64,000 bases of DNA, taken from the NCBI GenBank assembly GCA_004193595.1, contig RPGQ01000014.1:58111-122110 (forward strand), given 5' to 3'. Shown here in pieces: positions 1 to 8,618 of this stretch. Position 1 is the stretch's first letter. Each line of letters opens with the position of its first letter. A program made the translations under genes and the position numbers. Under the pieces are notes generated by a model. The model saw only the letters and a list, made by a program, of their open reading frames with translations. It made no database searches and was not told the DNA's origin. Source of the DNA: Desulfobacteraceae bacterium Eth-SRB2 (GTDB lineage Bacteria; Desulfobacterota; Desulfobacteria; Desulfobacterales; UBA11574).

Positions 1-341
1 AAATATGGCGCTTCCCAGTGATGGTCCTGAACCGCATACTTACCTTTCTCGTCACCCACTTCACTTATGATGCCATCATAGTTGCGCCATAGTGAAAACC
101 AGTACTCCATTGTTCTTTGAAGGGACGTATATTGCCCGGTTTTACCTCTGTCTGCTGAATCCTGATCTCCGGCCAGAATTTTTTTCACGGTCATAGCCAT
201 GTCCGGGTCGATTTTTTCGAACTTCTCCATATAAATATTCAAATCCGTTGAAACTGACACGACCGTAAGCAAATTGGCAATCTGCTCTGTTGTCAATGAT
301 TTCATCAACATCTGTCCGATACTATATTTTCTTTTCGTCAT
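1..341 (-). CDS. Partial hypothetical protein, cut by window edge
   Basis: An open frame starts at an ATG at 341 and runs off the left edge, giving 113 visible residues beginning MTKRKYSIGQM. It sits just downstream of the HEPN/MNT pair on the same strand, 11 bp after the HEPN stop, so it is probably co-transcribed. It is rich in charged and aromatic residues and shows no signal peptide or membrane segment. I do not recognise the family. The absence of stops and the tight spacing are the only evidence that it is real. Confidence 0.5.
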   Translation of the reverse strand, partial: MTKRKYSIGQMLMKSLTTEQIANLLTVVSVSTDLNIYMEKFEKIDPDMAMTVKKILAGDQDSADRGKTGQYTSLQRTMEYWFSLWRNYDGIISEVGDEKGKYAVQDHHWEAPY

Positions 342-352
342 TTTCTTTTAAC

Positions 353-733
353 CTAATTTAACAAATCCGCCATCTCTTTCACAAATGCTTCGCTTTCCTC
401 AACGATCTCTTTGACCTGATCAGCATGAAATTGAATCAATAGCCGATAATCCGCCTTGTGCCGGTTATCAAAAAGCCAATCATAGTGTTTTCCCCAGAAC
501 CTATTGATTTTCTTGGATCGAATGAAGTCCCTGTGGAGCATTGAGCGGACTTCTTTATGTTTTTTAAACGTTTTTCCCTCGTTTAAAAGCACCGCAGAAA
601 AAGCATGGAAACAGGCAAAATATGCATCTCGCACTGCATTCTGATACCTGCCCGATTTAAGGTTGTCCCGAGCTGACGCAAGGTCTTCCCCGGCCTTTTC
701 TACCCAATAGTCGATAATAATCTGTTGGCTCAT
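353..733 (-). CDS. HEPN-domain protein (probable toxin of HEPN/MNT pair)
   Basis: This is a 126-residue all-helical protein typical in size and pattern of HEPN toxins. The helix NAVRDAYFACFHAFSAVL is the conserved HEPN core. An R-x4-H pattern (RFWGKH, about residues 78-83) and the segment DNRHKADYR could be the catalytic region of a HEPN ribonuclease. The ATG at 733 was preferred over an upstream start because it overlaps the stop of the preceding MNT gene by 4 bp, the usual coupling in these modules. Known HEPN toxins are RNases or targets of nucleotidylation by the partner; activity here is inferred. Confidence 0.7.
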   Translation of the reverse strand: MSQQIIIDYWVEKAGEDLASARDNLKSGRYQNAVRDAYFACFHAFSAVLLNEGKTFKKHKEVRSMLHRDFIRSKKINRFWGKHYDWLFDNRHKADYRLLIQFHADQVKEIVEESEAFVKEMADLLN

Positions 734-1077
734 AATACAACGGCTCCATCGCGTGAGATTTCCTGGTAAACAGGAAATTCCGTGAATACACCATTCTCCC
801 ACTCATCAACGGATGTAAACAAAGGACTAAATATAACATCATATTCCATACCGATATCGAATAAAGCCCCGACAATGGCCTTCTCTTCTTTCCAATGCAA
901 CAAACTGGAAGCCACTACAAGCAAATCGATATCTGAATGCTCGTCATGGTCTCCGCGGGCCTTTGATCCAAACAGAATGACCTTAATAACGGAGAATTCA
1001 CTTTTCAGCATCCTGACTGCCGCCTCGATGGCCTCACTTTCATTTTTCATCAATGAGATGCTTTCAAAAGACTTCAC
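730..1077 (-). CDS. MNT-type minimal nucleotidyltransferase (probable antitoxin)
   Basis: This 115-residue protein carries the nucleotidyltransferase signature GSKARG followed by SDIDLLVV (about residues 38-55), the metal- and NTP-binding core of the MNT/MntA superfamily. It precedes and overlaps the HEPN gene by 4 bp, the standard HEPN/MNT order. In characterised pairs the nucleotidyltransferase neutralises the toxin by adding AMP residues. I see no extra domains. The assignment as antitoxin rests on gene order and family. Confidence 0.75.
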   Translation of the reverse strand: MKSFESISLMKNESEAIEAAVRMLKSEFSVIKVILFGSKARGDHDEHSDIDLLVVASSLLHWKEEKAIVGALFDIGMEYDVIFSPLFTSVDEWENGVFTEFPVYQEISRDGAVVL

Positions 1078-1095
1078 AATAATTCCTTATAGTGG

Positions 1096-1740
1096 TTACT
1101 TATTTTTGATGATAAAAGACCTGCTCTCATTACCGTGCTTGTCAATGGCAACAACTGCAATGCTTTCCGTTAAACCGGTCATTCCGATTTTGCCGTCCTC
1201 GCCAATATCTTTGCCAAATACAGTCCTATCCATATCAAAAATCTTACCGTCATAATCAACATCCACAAGCAGCATGGCAAGCCCGTCAAGTCCTTTTAAA
1301 CGCTCACCCTGTTTATCCAGGATCTTTGTCTCGAACTGTGTAATTTTCAACCCTTGTTTTATTCTCTCAGCCGCAATCTCAACATCATCATTAAAATAGA
1401 ACCCTGTGGAATTGATAAGATTGTTGACATTTTACTGGGAGCTTGGCTGCTGCTGTATCTGAAAATTGCGGGAGACATCTTCCAGTATTTTGTAGGGAAA
1501 CTTGAGCATCTTAAAATGCACATCATTACCGGTACTGTTTTTCATGGCCGTATCGCCAATCAGGGTGCATGTCTCCGGCGTGATGATATAGTAGTTGTCT
1601 TTAAGTTTACCGCGGGACTGTAAAATGATCCCTTTGAGATAATTCTCATCAATCCTGGTGTTTTTCAAATACTCGTCATTCCACACAGGGTAAACCTCGA
1701 CCGGATCCCCGTCTTTTTCACAGAACATTTTATCTGACAT
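1096..1740 (-). pseudogene. Broken gene, possibly C-terminal part of a DNA methyltransferase
   Basis: Two minus-strand frames (1740-1432 and the frame ending at 1096) are in the same phase, separated only by a TAA at 1432-1434. Reading through gives one continuous protein-like sequence with FKMLKFPYKILEDVSRNFQI, then FYFNDDVEI, then LDGLAMLLVDVDYDGKIFDMD. The arrangement recalls the C-terminal region of site-specific DNA methyltransferases, but no catalytic motif is present, so this is a remembered resemblance only. The N-terminal part is missing, replaced upstream by a short direct repeat. I read it as a truncated gene with one nonsense mutation. Confidence 0.5.
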
Positions 1741-1753
1741 GGGTCAATAGTAG

Positions 1754-1795
1754 ACTTGACCCCATTCCACCATTCCTTCGACTTGACCCCATTCC
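1754..1795. repeat. Short direct repeat at the truncated end
   Basis: The 15-mer ACTTGACCCCATTCC occurs at 1754-1768 and again at 1781-1795, a 27-bp period. It lies exactly where the methyltransferase-like remnant loses its N-terminus, so it may mark a recombination or mobile-element scar. Confidence 0.6.
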
Positions 1796-1916
1796 TTCTT
1801 ATTTTTACACGATTTGTAGCATTCATGACGTTAATTCCATTACCGCCAAAAAGGCAGAATTCCTCCAGTCAAAGTATAATCTTATGAGCACCAAACCTTC
1901 TACTTAAAATAGAAAC

Positions 1917-2036
1917 TTATAATCTAAAGGGCGTCCCGGAAGTCACTAATACAGATAATGTTCGAATTTGTTGATAGTTCAGATCTTCACACCGTGCAGC
2001 CTGTAACAAATCAGGCATTTTTGGATCATTTGGCAT
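1917..2036 (-). CDS. Small ORF of 39 residues, possibly a truncated gene
   Basis: ATG at 2036 is preceded by a good Shine-Dalgarno (AAGGAGAG), and it starts 13 bp after the stop of the upstream 234-residue gene. The product begins MPNDPKMPDLLQAARC and ends TSGTPFRL. The strong ribosome site suggests translation is or was real. The short length and the decayed DNA beyond suggest the 5' end of a longer lost gene. No family was recognised. Confidence 0.4.
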   Translation of the reverse strand: MPNDPKMPDLLQAARCEDLNYQQIRTLSVLVTSGTPFRL

Positions 2037-2049
2037 CAGTCTCTCCTTA

Positions 2050-2754
2050 TTAGATTCTTTGTAGTTGCGGGCACTTATTATGAAGTTCTTCTGCTACATG
2101 AGTAAATCTCCGCCTCCAAAGGTCAAGCAAAATATTTTCGATTTCCTCGGTCTTATTAAGGTGTTCAGTCCAATCGGTAAGATTAAAATCATACCGATCT
2201 CGTAACACTGATTCAAAGGTGGAGATTTTCCCGTGAATGGTATCACTCAAAGAACCATATATTTCATCAGCCTTTTTACGATCAATCAAAGCTTCCCGCT
2301 GATATTTCGGGTTTTCTTTAGATACTAGAATTGTATATTCTGGACTATTAATATGGGAAATCATTTCATTGAAATTGAGAGCAATATCATTATCTTTCCA
2401 GCCCCAAAATTTATGGGGTAAATCCCAAAGGTAAACTATCCCTACACCTAGTTCGATTACTCTTCGAAGTAGCCCTTGAGCTGGCTTGTCAAGGGCGCAA
2501 CCGGCTAAGTATATTGAAATAATCACATCTGCAAACAATTCATCGAAAATTGTAAGAACCTCTTTTTGGTGAGCAAGAAGGTTATATTTATCTTTTAGGA
2601 TAATGCAGACGATTGTAAAAGAACGAGCTTTGATTTCTACCTTCTCAAATATATCATTTTTAGTACTAAGAGATTTTTTAAGATTCTTTTCCAATTTTGA
2701 ATGTATATCAGCCAATATAGTTTTTTTATCATAAAACTCATTCAAGATGTTCAT
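2050..2754 (-). CDS. Hypothetical helical protein, possibly HEPN-like
   Basis: This 234-residue protein has no signal peptide and is mainly helical by pattern. Residues 85-125 are hydrophobic (ISIYLAGCALDKPAQGLLRRVIELGVGIVYLW), then comes a charged C-terminal half with LSDTIHGK and an R-x4-H-like segment RRRFTH. Such layout is seen in large HEPN-like proteins of defence islands, but I cannot assign a family. It lies 130 bp beyond the BREX operon end on the same strand and may be the last gene of the island's transcript. Function unknown. Confidence 0.55.
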   Translation of the reverse strand: MNILNEFYDKKTILADIHSKLEKNLKKSLSTKNDIFEKVEIKARSFTIVCIILKDKYNLLAHQKEVLTIFDELFADVIISIYLAGCALDKPAQGLLRRVIELGVGIVYLWDLPHKFWGWKDNDIALNFNEMISHINSPEYTILVSKENPKYQREALIDRKKADEIYGSLSDTIHGKISTFESVLRDRYDFNLTDWTEHLNKTEEIENILLDLWRRRFTHVAEELHNKCPQLQRI

Positions 2755-2884
2755 TCTCCCCTCTATAGTGAATTATGTCGATAATGCTTTTACAGAAAAC
2801 AGGGAACGTAAAGCCTCTTATTTTCCATTAACCCGCTCCCGCAGCTTCCGGGCATCATGAAATTCCAAATTGACGGGTTACTTT

Positions 2885-4930
2885 CTAGTCCGCAATAGCC
2901 TTTGTAAATGCATCAATTGCATCTGCGTAAAACTCAATATTGACTTTGGTTGCCATTTCGTCGGAAAGCTCGAATAATTGCTTTCGAGATGATATGGGCA
3001 TCAACAAAGTCATTGCACCTTTCTCCACAGCCAGTTCTGCGACTGCTACTGGATTTGGCACCATTTCAACGGAACCTCCAAGATTTAAGGCTCCGACGAT
3101 GATAAGCCCACCTTTTACACTCCGTTCAATCAACCCACAGCAAAGTGCAATGAGGGCTGCCAATCCAAGCCCTTGCCCAGAACTATCGATATCCATGGAT
3201 CGTAACTGTATCGAAAACTCATGGCTACGCGGGTCTCGATCACCTACCAGTTCTTTTGCCCGGACATAAAGGTTTTGTTCACCATATCGCACGCTTTCTC
3301 TAAAGGCCGGAGGCACAGGCGCATTAAGGATTTTTACCCCACTTCCAGGACCTACCGTGGCCTCAATTAGATACAACGCCGGTGAAGCTTCCTGTTCGCC
3401 CGGACTGATGGCCCATACTTGGCCTGGAGGGAGCGGATCGGCATCAATCAATTCATCGCTGTGAAGCTCTGGGGTTGAGACAAATTGCTCCACACCATCC
3501 ACACCCATGAAATAGCTGAAATGGGTATTTCGGAATTCAGTTTTCAGACACCGTTTCTGCTGTTCTTTTACACGGCGGCGAGCTTCCAACGCGATGCGAA
3601 CAATCGATTCCAATTCTTCATCAGGAATCGGTATCTCAGGATCAGGAAAAATGAGTTTTATCAAGCCACTGATTGTCTTGTTTACAGCCTCGATATCACG
3701 CCCGCTGAGGGCTCCTCCCCAATTCACGCGGCCCTGTAATACTGGCAGACGGCTTCCGGAGCGAAGCTTGTTCCAACATTCGGACAAGAAATCGCTGACA
3801 AGGCCAAAATGATTGGTAAGATTTTCAGGGATTAGCTTTGGAAAATCCCAGCCAGGAGCATACGAGTGAATGCGGTCCATGAATGCGGTATCGTTTCGCA
3901 TTTCAACAGGTAGCGGACTTAGTAAGTGCCCGATACGCTGTTGTTGTTCAACGTCAACCTCAAAATTACCGACCATCACGATGCCACCGAAAGCTCGGAT
4001 CGGTTCTTTGCCTCTGGAAAATTCTCCGGAGGCCATATAGCCTTTCATAATATTGATACCATCTTTCTTTTCGAAAGATATTCCTGAGATTTCATCAAAA
4101 CATACCACATCATAATGGCAAACAAGGCCTCGTTGACCATTCGCCATATTGACGAACATTTTTGCCACAGTGGCCTTGCCACCTGAAACTAAATGAGAAT
4201 AAGGAGAAACTTGCTGGTATATATGACTCTTGCCGGTTCCCCTTGGGCCAAGCTCTACCATGTTGAAATTGTTTTCAATAAAAGGAACCATGCGAAGCAA
4301 CGCTACCATTTGGGCACGGTCGGAGAGCGTTTCAGGTTCCAGTCCAACAGAACGAATCAGAAGCCTTTTCCATTCATCGGTAGTGAATTGGCTCCGACCT
4401 CGATTTAGGACGGAAAGAACATCCGCCTTGGAAAGTTGAATCGCTCTCAGTCCTTCTATTGCAAAGGGTCTCCCGCTTTTCTCCTGGGCTATTGCAGCAT
4501 CGTAGGCCAAATTTAGCTCAGCATAAAAACCATCGGTGAGCATCCGTTCATTGTCATGGACAAGGTGATCATTGATACGTACATCACGCAAACCCAGGCT
4601 TGGAAGCTCTGCAATAAAACAATCATTCTTGGAGTCGAGTCTGGCTTTTATGAGATCGATTAATTTCACCGATCCCTTTTCCCGTGCCCAGGCCTTAAAT
4701 AATTCCTCTTCCCCGGTTCGGACGGTACGATCTTTCAGTTGCCTTTCAACAATCCCGAGACCTTCCTCGATTTCTTCTTCATTAACAGTAGCACAATATC
4801 GCCCAAGTAAGAATTCGACAACATAAGTGGGCACAGGGTATTGTCTGCTGTATTTTCGTACCAGATCCTTTCGCACCAGAAATCCGTCAAATATAGAAGC
4901 GGCAAGGCGGTCAAGAGTATCAAGTTCCAT
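2885..4930 (-). CDS. brxL: BREX AAA+ / Lon-like protein BrxL
   Basis: This 681-residue protein ends the type 1 BREX operon. A central AAA+ module shows Walker A GPRGTGKS (about 228-235) and Walker B VVCFDE (about 275-280). The C-terminal 120 residues have the Lon protease fold pattern (IVGALNLGGS...ELAVEKGAMTLLMP). BrxL of type 1 systems is a DNA-binding AAA+ barrel needed for phage defence. The usual Lon serine motif is replaced by SGQGLG (about 584-589), and the position of the catalytic lysine reads GGSVEM, so proteolysis looks unlikely in this copy. It starts 2 bp after pglZ ends. Confidence 0.93.
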   Translation of the reverse strand: MELDTLDRLAASIFDGFLVRKDLVRKYSRQYPVPTYVVEFLLGRYCATVNEEEIEEGLGIVERQLKDRTVRTGEEELFKAWAREKGSVKLIDLIKARLDSKNDCFIAELPSLGLRDVRINDHLVHDNERMLTDGFYAELNLAYDAAIAQEKSGRPFAIEGLRAIQLSKADVLSVLNRGRSQFTTDEWKRLLIRSVGLEPETLSDRAQMVALLRMVPFIENNFNMVELGPRGTGKSHIYQQVSPYSHLVSGGKATVAKMFVNMANGQRGLVCHYDVVCFDEISGISFEKKDGINIMKGYMASGEFSRGKEPIRAFGGIVMVGNFEVDVEQQQRIGHLLSPLPVEMRNDTAFMDRIHSYAPGWDFPKLIPENLTNHFGLVSDFLSECWNKLRSGSRLPVLQGRVNWGGALSGRDIEAVNKTISGLIKLIFPDPEIPIPDEELESIVRIALEARRRVKEQQKRCLKTEFRNTHFSYFMGVDGVEQFVSTPELHSDELIDADPLPPGQVWAISPGEQEASPALYLIEATVGPGSGVKILNAPVPPAFRESVRYGEQNLYVRAKELVGDRDPRSHEFSIQLRSMDIDSSGQGLGLAALIALCCGLIERSVKGGLIIVGALNLGGSVEMVPNPVAVAELAVEKGAMTLLMPISSRKQLFELSDEMATKVNIEFYADAIDAFTKAIAD

Positions 4931-4932
4931 TT

Positions 4933-7275
4933 TTATTCATTACCTCCAATTGTTGTAGCCAGCTTCCCGATTACGGATCCTGAAGGATCAATAATAACCA
5001 GACTGACCATAGTGCCTTCCAGATCATCATCTTCTACAAGGAGACTTACACTTCCATCAGCACTGACAGTCTTGGGGCCGGTTACACATGACGTCGGGTC
5101 ATTTGGTTTTGTTCGAAGGTCCGCTGTGATTTTGGCTCCACCTGAATCGATGGTAGCGCGGCACCGCATTCCATGCCACCAAATCTCTTTTATTTTAGCA
5201 GTCACCGTAGAAGGCACATCGCTTAAACTGAATAGCAGGTCAGGAATGAGACATTCCTGTAACGTCACACCCCCATGGGCATATTCATTGCCGTTAGAAA
5301 AGCAGTTTACTCCAGGTCCATAGGCAAACTGTTCATGAGAATTCCAATGCCAGGTAGCCATCGGAATATCCACCTTTGAATCCTCTTTTATAACCGCACA
5401 CCGTGCCCAACGGCATTCGGTGAGGTATTTAGGCAACTTCACAGCCGGCAAACCATCGGGAACCAGAAGCCAGCCATGATCCGTGATAACCCGTACCTGT
5501 TTCCATCCGGCTTTAAGCAAATCTCGAATTCTTTCGATCAGCAGTTCAAGTTGTTCTGTTATTCTGGAAGCAAGTTTACTCTGTAACGTATGGCCGAGCT
5601 TGTCAATCTCACCGAATTCAGTCCATGCACAGGCATCAGCTTGCTCAGGATCTCCAGTTTCAGAAGGACCAAGAACCTGATAATTCTTTGAAGCAAGCAG
5701 TTTGCGAAACCGGTCAATTGTTAATGGTTTGTTGCCTTCTTTTGTTACTGGCCGGAACTCCTCCCCTAATTGCTTTCCGATAATTTGTTCAGCCACAGGT
5801 GAGAGCGCAGGTTTGGCTGTGGCTGTCACTGTCGGCAGGGATGCCCAGCGCCAGTTGGACGACATTTTAAGTTGTTGCTCTTCTGCCATCGCGATTAGAC
5901 GCTGTGAAATATCAAATCGCAGGCCATCCGCAAACAACAGGCACTCGCCAACTTCAGCGTTTATTCCAGGCAACTCACCGCAGCCTGAGGGTAGAGGATT
6001 TGCTGTTACAAGTTTTTGGAAATGACGCGCTGCATCATCCAACCAGGGCAAATAAATGCTCCTCAAAGCCGCTTCAACCGCCTTGCTATCCTCAGCGGAT
6101 TTAACGCTGGACAGTGCAAGTATGGCAGACATATCCGCTTTGTAACCACTGTCTTTATATATAGATGCCATTGCATCCGCAGAATCACCACCCATACTTT
6201 GTGAAACTTCGTCAGTCATCACAGCCAGATGTTCTAAGGCTATTGCGAGCGGGCTCTGTCCGATTTTGGCCCATACCCAATCGCGACGTCTCTTGTGTCG
6301 TTCTTCTAATTCTTCAATTTTATTTTTGGCTTCTGCAGGGCTCTTTGCAGATAACCCTAAAAGTTCCTGCCGTAATGTTTTTTCCTCGCTGTCGTTCTCA
6401 TCAGGCCAGGGCTCTTTGTCGAAAATAAGCTTGCCGGAAGGTTTTGATCGCCTGAGCAACTCTGGAAGGCCGGGATACAGTAATGGTGATTCTTCAAAGC
6501 GTCTCCAGAGGTTTTTCCAAACTTCATCTTCCCTCATTCCAAGATTTTCTCCAGCGACAATTTCACCATCTTTATCAGGGTCAAAAGCATATTCAGACTT
6601 GCAACGGGAAATAAATGCCGCCCATTTATTTGCATCCCATTTTTCTTGCGTTTCCGCAGAAGAATTCATCCATACCAGAAGATCTCGCGGTGTATCCTCA
6701 ACCATCAATTTATCAAAATCTTCCGCTTCAAGTCTTTTACCGAGCAGCCGTGTTATTGTTGTTACCGCAAGTTGGCCTAATGCAGTGATCATTGACCGTC
6801 GAGTGTGTCTATCCCTGGCAACATCCAAACTCAGACCACCATCCTCTGAAACTAAAAACGCCTCGACGGTCCAATCCCTTCCATTGTGTTGCGTCCAAAC
6901 CACACCTCGATATTGCAGCTCAACGAGCGGTTTTAAGCTGTCAGGACATTCCTCGACAGCTCTCAGAGTCTGTCTGCTGACATTAGGCATGTATATGATA
7001 AGGATGGCATTTCCCGGGAGATCAATATCTTGCAGAGTACGTTCGATAACACATCTAATCCAAATGGCCGGACCGATCTTTTCTTCCGGGTGATATTCTC
7101 CCAGGGTTAAAAGCTCTGGCATCAGTGGGCGAAGTTGAACTACCAACGGCTCCCACTGCGAGTCGGCATCGGTCCATAAAATTGCTGCTGGAGCGACCAT
7201 ATCGGAGCGGTTGAAACGGGCGGCTGCTGTCAATGAATTTCGCAATGCTTCGATTACTGTTATCGTTGGATTCAT
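4933..7275 (-). CDS. pglZ: BREX alkaline-phosphatase-superfamily protein PglZ
   Basis: About 780 residues, close to the usual length of type 1 PglZ. The PglZ core is visible: LLFADGLRFD, then ITDHGWLLVPDG, then HEQFAYGPG and EYAHGGVTLQE near the end, matching the metal-binding pattern of the alkaline phosphatase fold. PglZ is an essential BREX component. The ATG at 7275 was chosen because a GGGAGAG ribosome site lies 12 bases upstream; a TTG 21 bp further upstream would overlap that site. It is flanked by the AlbA/HATPase gene and brxL on the same strand. Confidence 0.94.
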   Translation of the reverse strand: MNPTITVIEALRNSLTAAARFNRSDMVAPAAILWTDADSQWEPLVVQLRPLMPELLTLGEYHPEEKIGPAIWIRCVIERTLQDIDLPGNAILIIYMPNVSRQTLRAVEECPDSLKPLVELQYRGVVWTQHNGRDWTVEAFLVSEDGGLSLDVARDRHTRRSMITALGQLAVTTITRLLGKRLEAEDFDKLMVEDTPRDLLVWMNSSAETQEKWDANKWAAFISRCKSEYAFDPDKDGEIVAGENLGMREDEVWKNLWRRFEESPLLYPGLPELLRRSKPSGKLIFDKEPWPDENDSEEKTLRQELLGLSAKSPAEAKNKIEELEERHKRRRDWVWAKIGQSPLAIALEHLAVMTDEVSQSMGGDSADAMASIYKDSGYKADMSAILALSSVKSAEDSKAVEAALRSIYLPWLDDAARHFQKLVTANPLPSGCGELPGINAEVGECLLFADGLRFDISQRLIAMAEEQQLKMSSNWRWASLPTVTATAKPALSPVAEQIIGKQLGEEFRPVTKEGNKPLTIDRFRKLLASKNYQVLGPSETGDPEQADACAWTEFGEIDKLGHTLQSKLASRITEQLELLIERIRDLLKAGWKQVRVITDHGWLLVPDGLPAVKLPKYLTECRWARCAVIKEDSKVDIPMATWHWNSHEQFAYGPGVNCFSNGNEYAHGGVTLQECLIPDLLFSLSDVPSTVTAKIKEIWWHGMRCRATIDSGGAKITADLRTKPNDPTSCVTGPKTVSADGSVSLLVEDDDLEGTMVSLVIIDPSGSVIGKLATTIGGNE

Positions 7276-7347
7276 ATGAATAATACTCTCTCCCAAGCTG
7301 AGCGTTTCAAATTTTGTGTATCAGTAAATTCCGGTATAATGAAAACT

Positions 7348-8607
7348 CTACTTCTTTTTCGTACGATGTGGATCAGCAGCGTAAATTGTCAATAAAAGCT
7401 CAGCTTCGTCGATTAGCTGATATACAGGTTTTTTCCCTGAAAGGGCGCTGCTCTTTTGAATAATAATCGGCACACCTTCCCCGCGTTTATCCATCATATA
7501 CTGGCGTGTTTCAGAAAGCCCCTCCATACCGATGGGAGACCTGGCCAGAAGACTGGTAAGGAGTTCGTTACGTGAAACCTGACGCAAATGCAGACTGTCG
7601 ACTGTCAGAGTATTAAGCAATGATCCTGGAGAGAACAGCTCCAGCCGATCCGCAAACATGTGCAAGCGGATTTTTGACCCATAGATTGAGTAATCCCGAT
7701 GGGCGACCGCATTTACCACTGTTTCGAAAATGGCTGTCATATCATACTGGGGCACTTCCACCCTGCCGGGTGATTTATAAGCAGCAACTTTCATGTTGAG
7801 TTTCACAAACCGGCAGGCACCCAAAATCTGTTCATCAATAGGCCCCTCAATATCTTTATGATCTACCTGGTCCGAGGCATCCCGAGCTGTTCCCCTGTAA
7901 CAAACGGCCTGGATAAATGCATTTGGAATCCATTGCCTTGGATTTCCGGTTGCCAGCAGAACACCGGCTACGGTAGGCCTCCATGTTCCCTGATCATCCC
8001 GGGTAATAAAGCGCAACTTGGTTAAAAACGTGTGATCGTCTTCTTCTGCAAGAGGGGTACGAAATCGTTGGTACAGGCTTAGATATAGGTCTTCTGTCAC
8101 AGCATTGGTAACAGCTTGTTCGTCAAACCGGATAAGTCTGGCCTGGCTGCGCTGCTGCCCGAGTCGGATAATATATTCCGTTGTCATTTTGCGCTTGCTG
8201 CTGCCGATACGATAAAAATATCCGTTCGGACTTTCATGGACAAAAAGACTTTTCGGTATATCGATTTTTATGACAGGATTACGAGTTCCATCCGAACGGG
8301 GAATCTTCAATTTTTCAATCCGGCACATCAACGGCGGCTTAATACGATCGTTGCAAATCGATTGAACCCAGTGTTCCAGCCTGTTGATCTGATCCTGAGA
8401 CAGATCCTGAGGCTCATGGGTTTTATCGTCGATGCCCAGAACAACAACGCCCCCCGAGCTATTGGCAAAGCATGCCAGTTCATCGGCCAGACTTTTTGCA
8501 TGAGGCCCCGTTATTTTGCTGTGGCGAAAACGAACGGTCTTCATCTCCAGTGACCCATCTTCTCCCATTTTGATTTTTTCCTGCAATTCTTCGATAGCAT
8601 CAAACAT
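7348..8607 (-). CDS. AlbA_2 (Schlafen-type) plus GHKL-like ATPase protein in BREX operon
   Basis: This 419-residue protein has an N-terminal AlbA_2-like domain (about 15-130: EMKTVRFRHS, LACFANSSGGVVVLGIDD, HESPNGYFYRIGSS). Its C-terminal half matches RecG-like HATPase_c_4 proteins (NAVAHRDYS, LELFSPGSL). Proteins of this architecture are common in defence islands and bind nucleic acid; the biochemical role is unknown. It starts 11 bp after pglX and precedes pglZ by 72 bp, so it is embedded in the core operon. It is not one of the six type 1 BREX core genes and is best read as an accessory. Confidence 0.82.
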   Translation of the reverse strand: MFDAIEELQEKIKMGEDGSLEMKTVRFRHSKITGPHAKSLADELACFANSSGGVVVLGIDDKTHEPQDLSQDQINRLEHWVQSICNDRIKPPLMCRIEKLKIPRSDGTRNPVIKIDIPKSLFVHESPNGYFYRIGSSKRKMTTEYIIRLGQQRSQARLIRFDEQAVTNAVTEDLYLSLYQRFRTPLAEEDDHTFLTKLRFITRDDQGTWRPTVAGVLLATGNPRQWIPNAFIQAVCYRGTARDASDQVDHKDIEGPIDEQILGACRFVKLNMKVAAYKSPGRVEVPQYDMTAIFETVVNAVAHRDYSIYGSKIRLHMFADRLELFSPGSLLNTLTVDSLHLRQVSRNELLTSLLARSPIGMEGLSETRQYMMDKRGEGVPIIIQKSSALSGKKPVYQLIDEAELLLTIYAADPHRTKKK

Positions 8608-8618
8608 AGTCTCACCCT

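Noticed and set aside
6266..7093. A 275-codon plus-strand frame
   Set aside because: It is antisense to pglZ, is Ser/Arg-rich in the way of a shadow frame, and has no supported start.
7295..7315. The 14-mer GAGCGTTTCAAATT near pglZ recurs near 63840
   Set aside because: A 14-base match is expected several times by chance in 64 kb, and the surroundings are unrelated.
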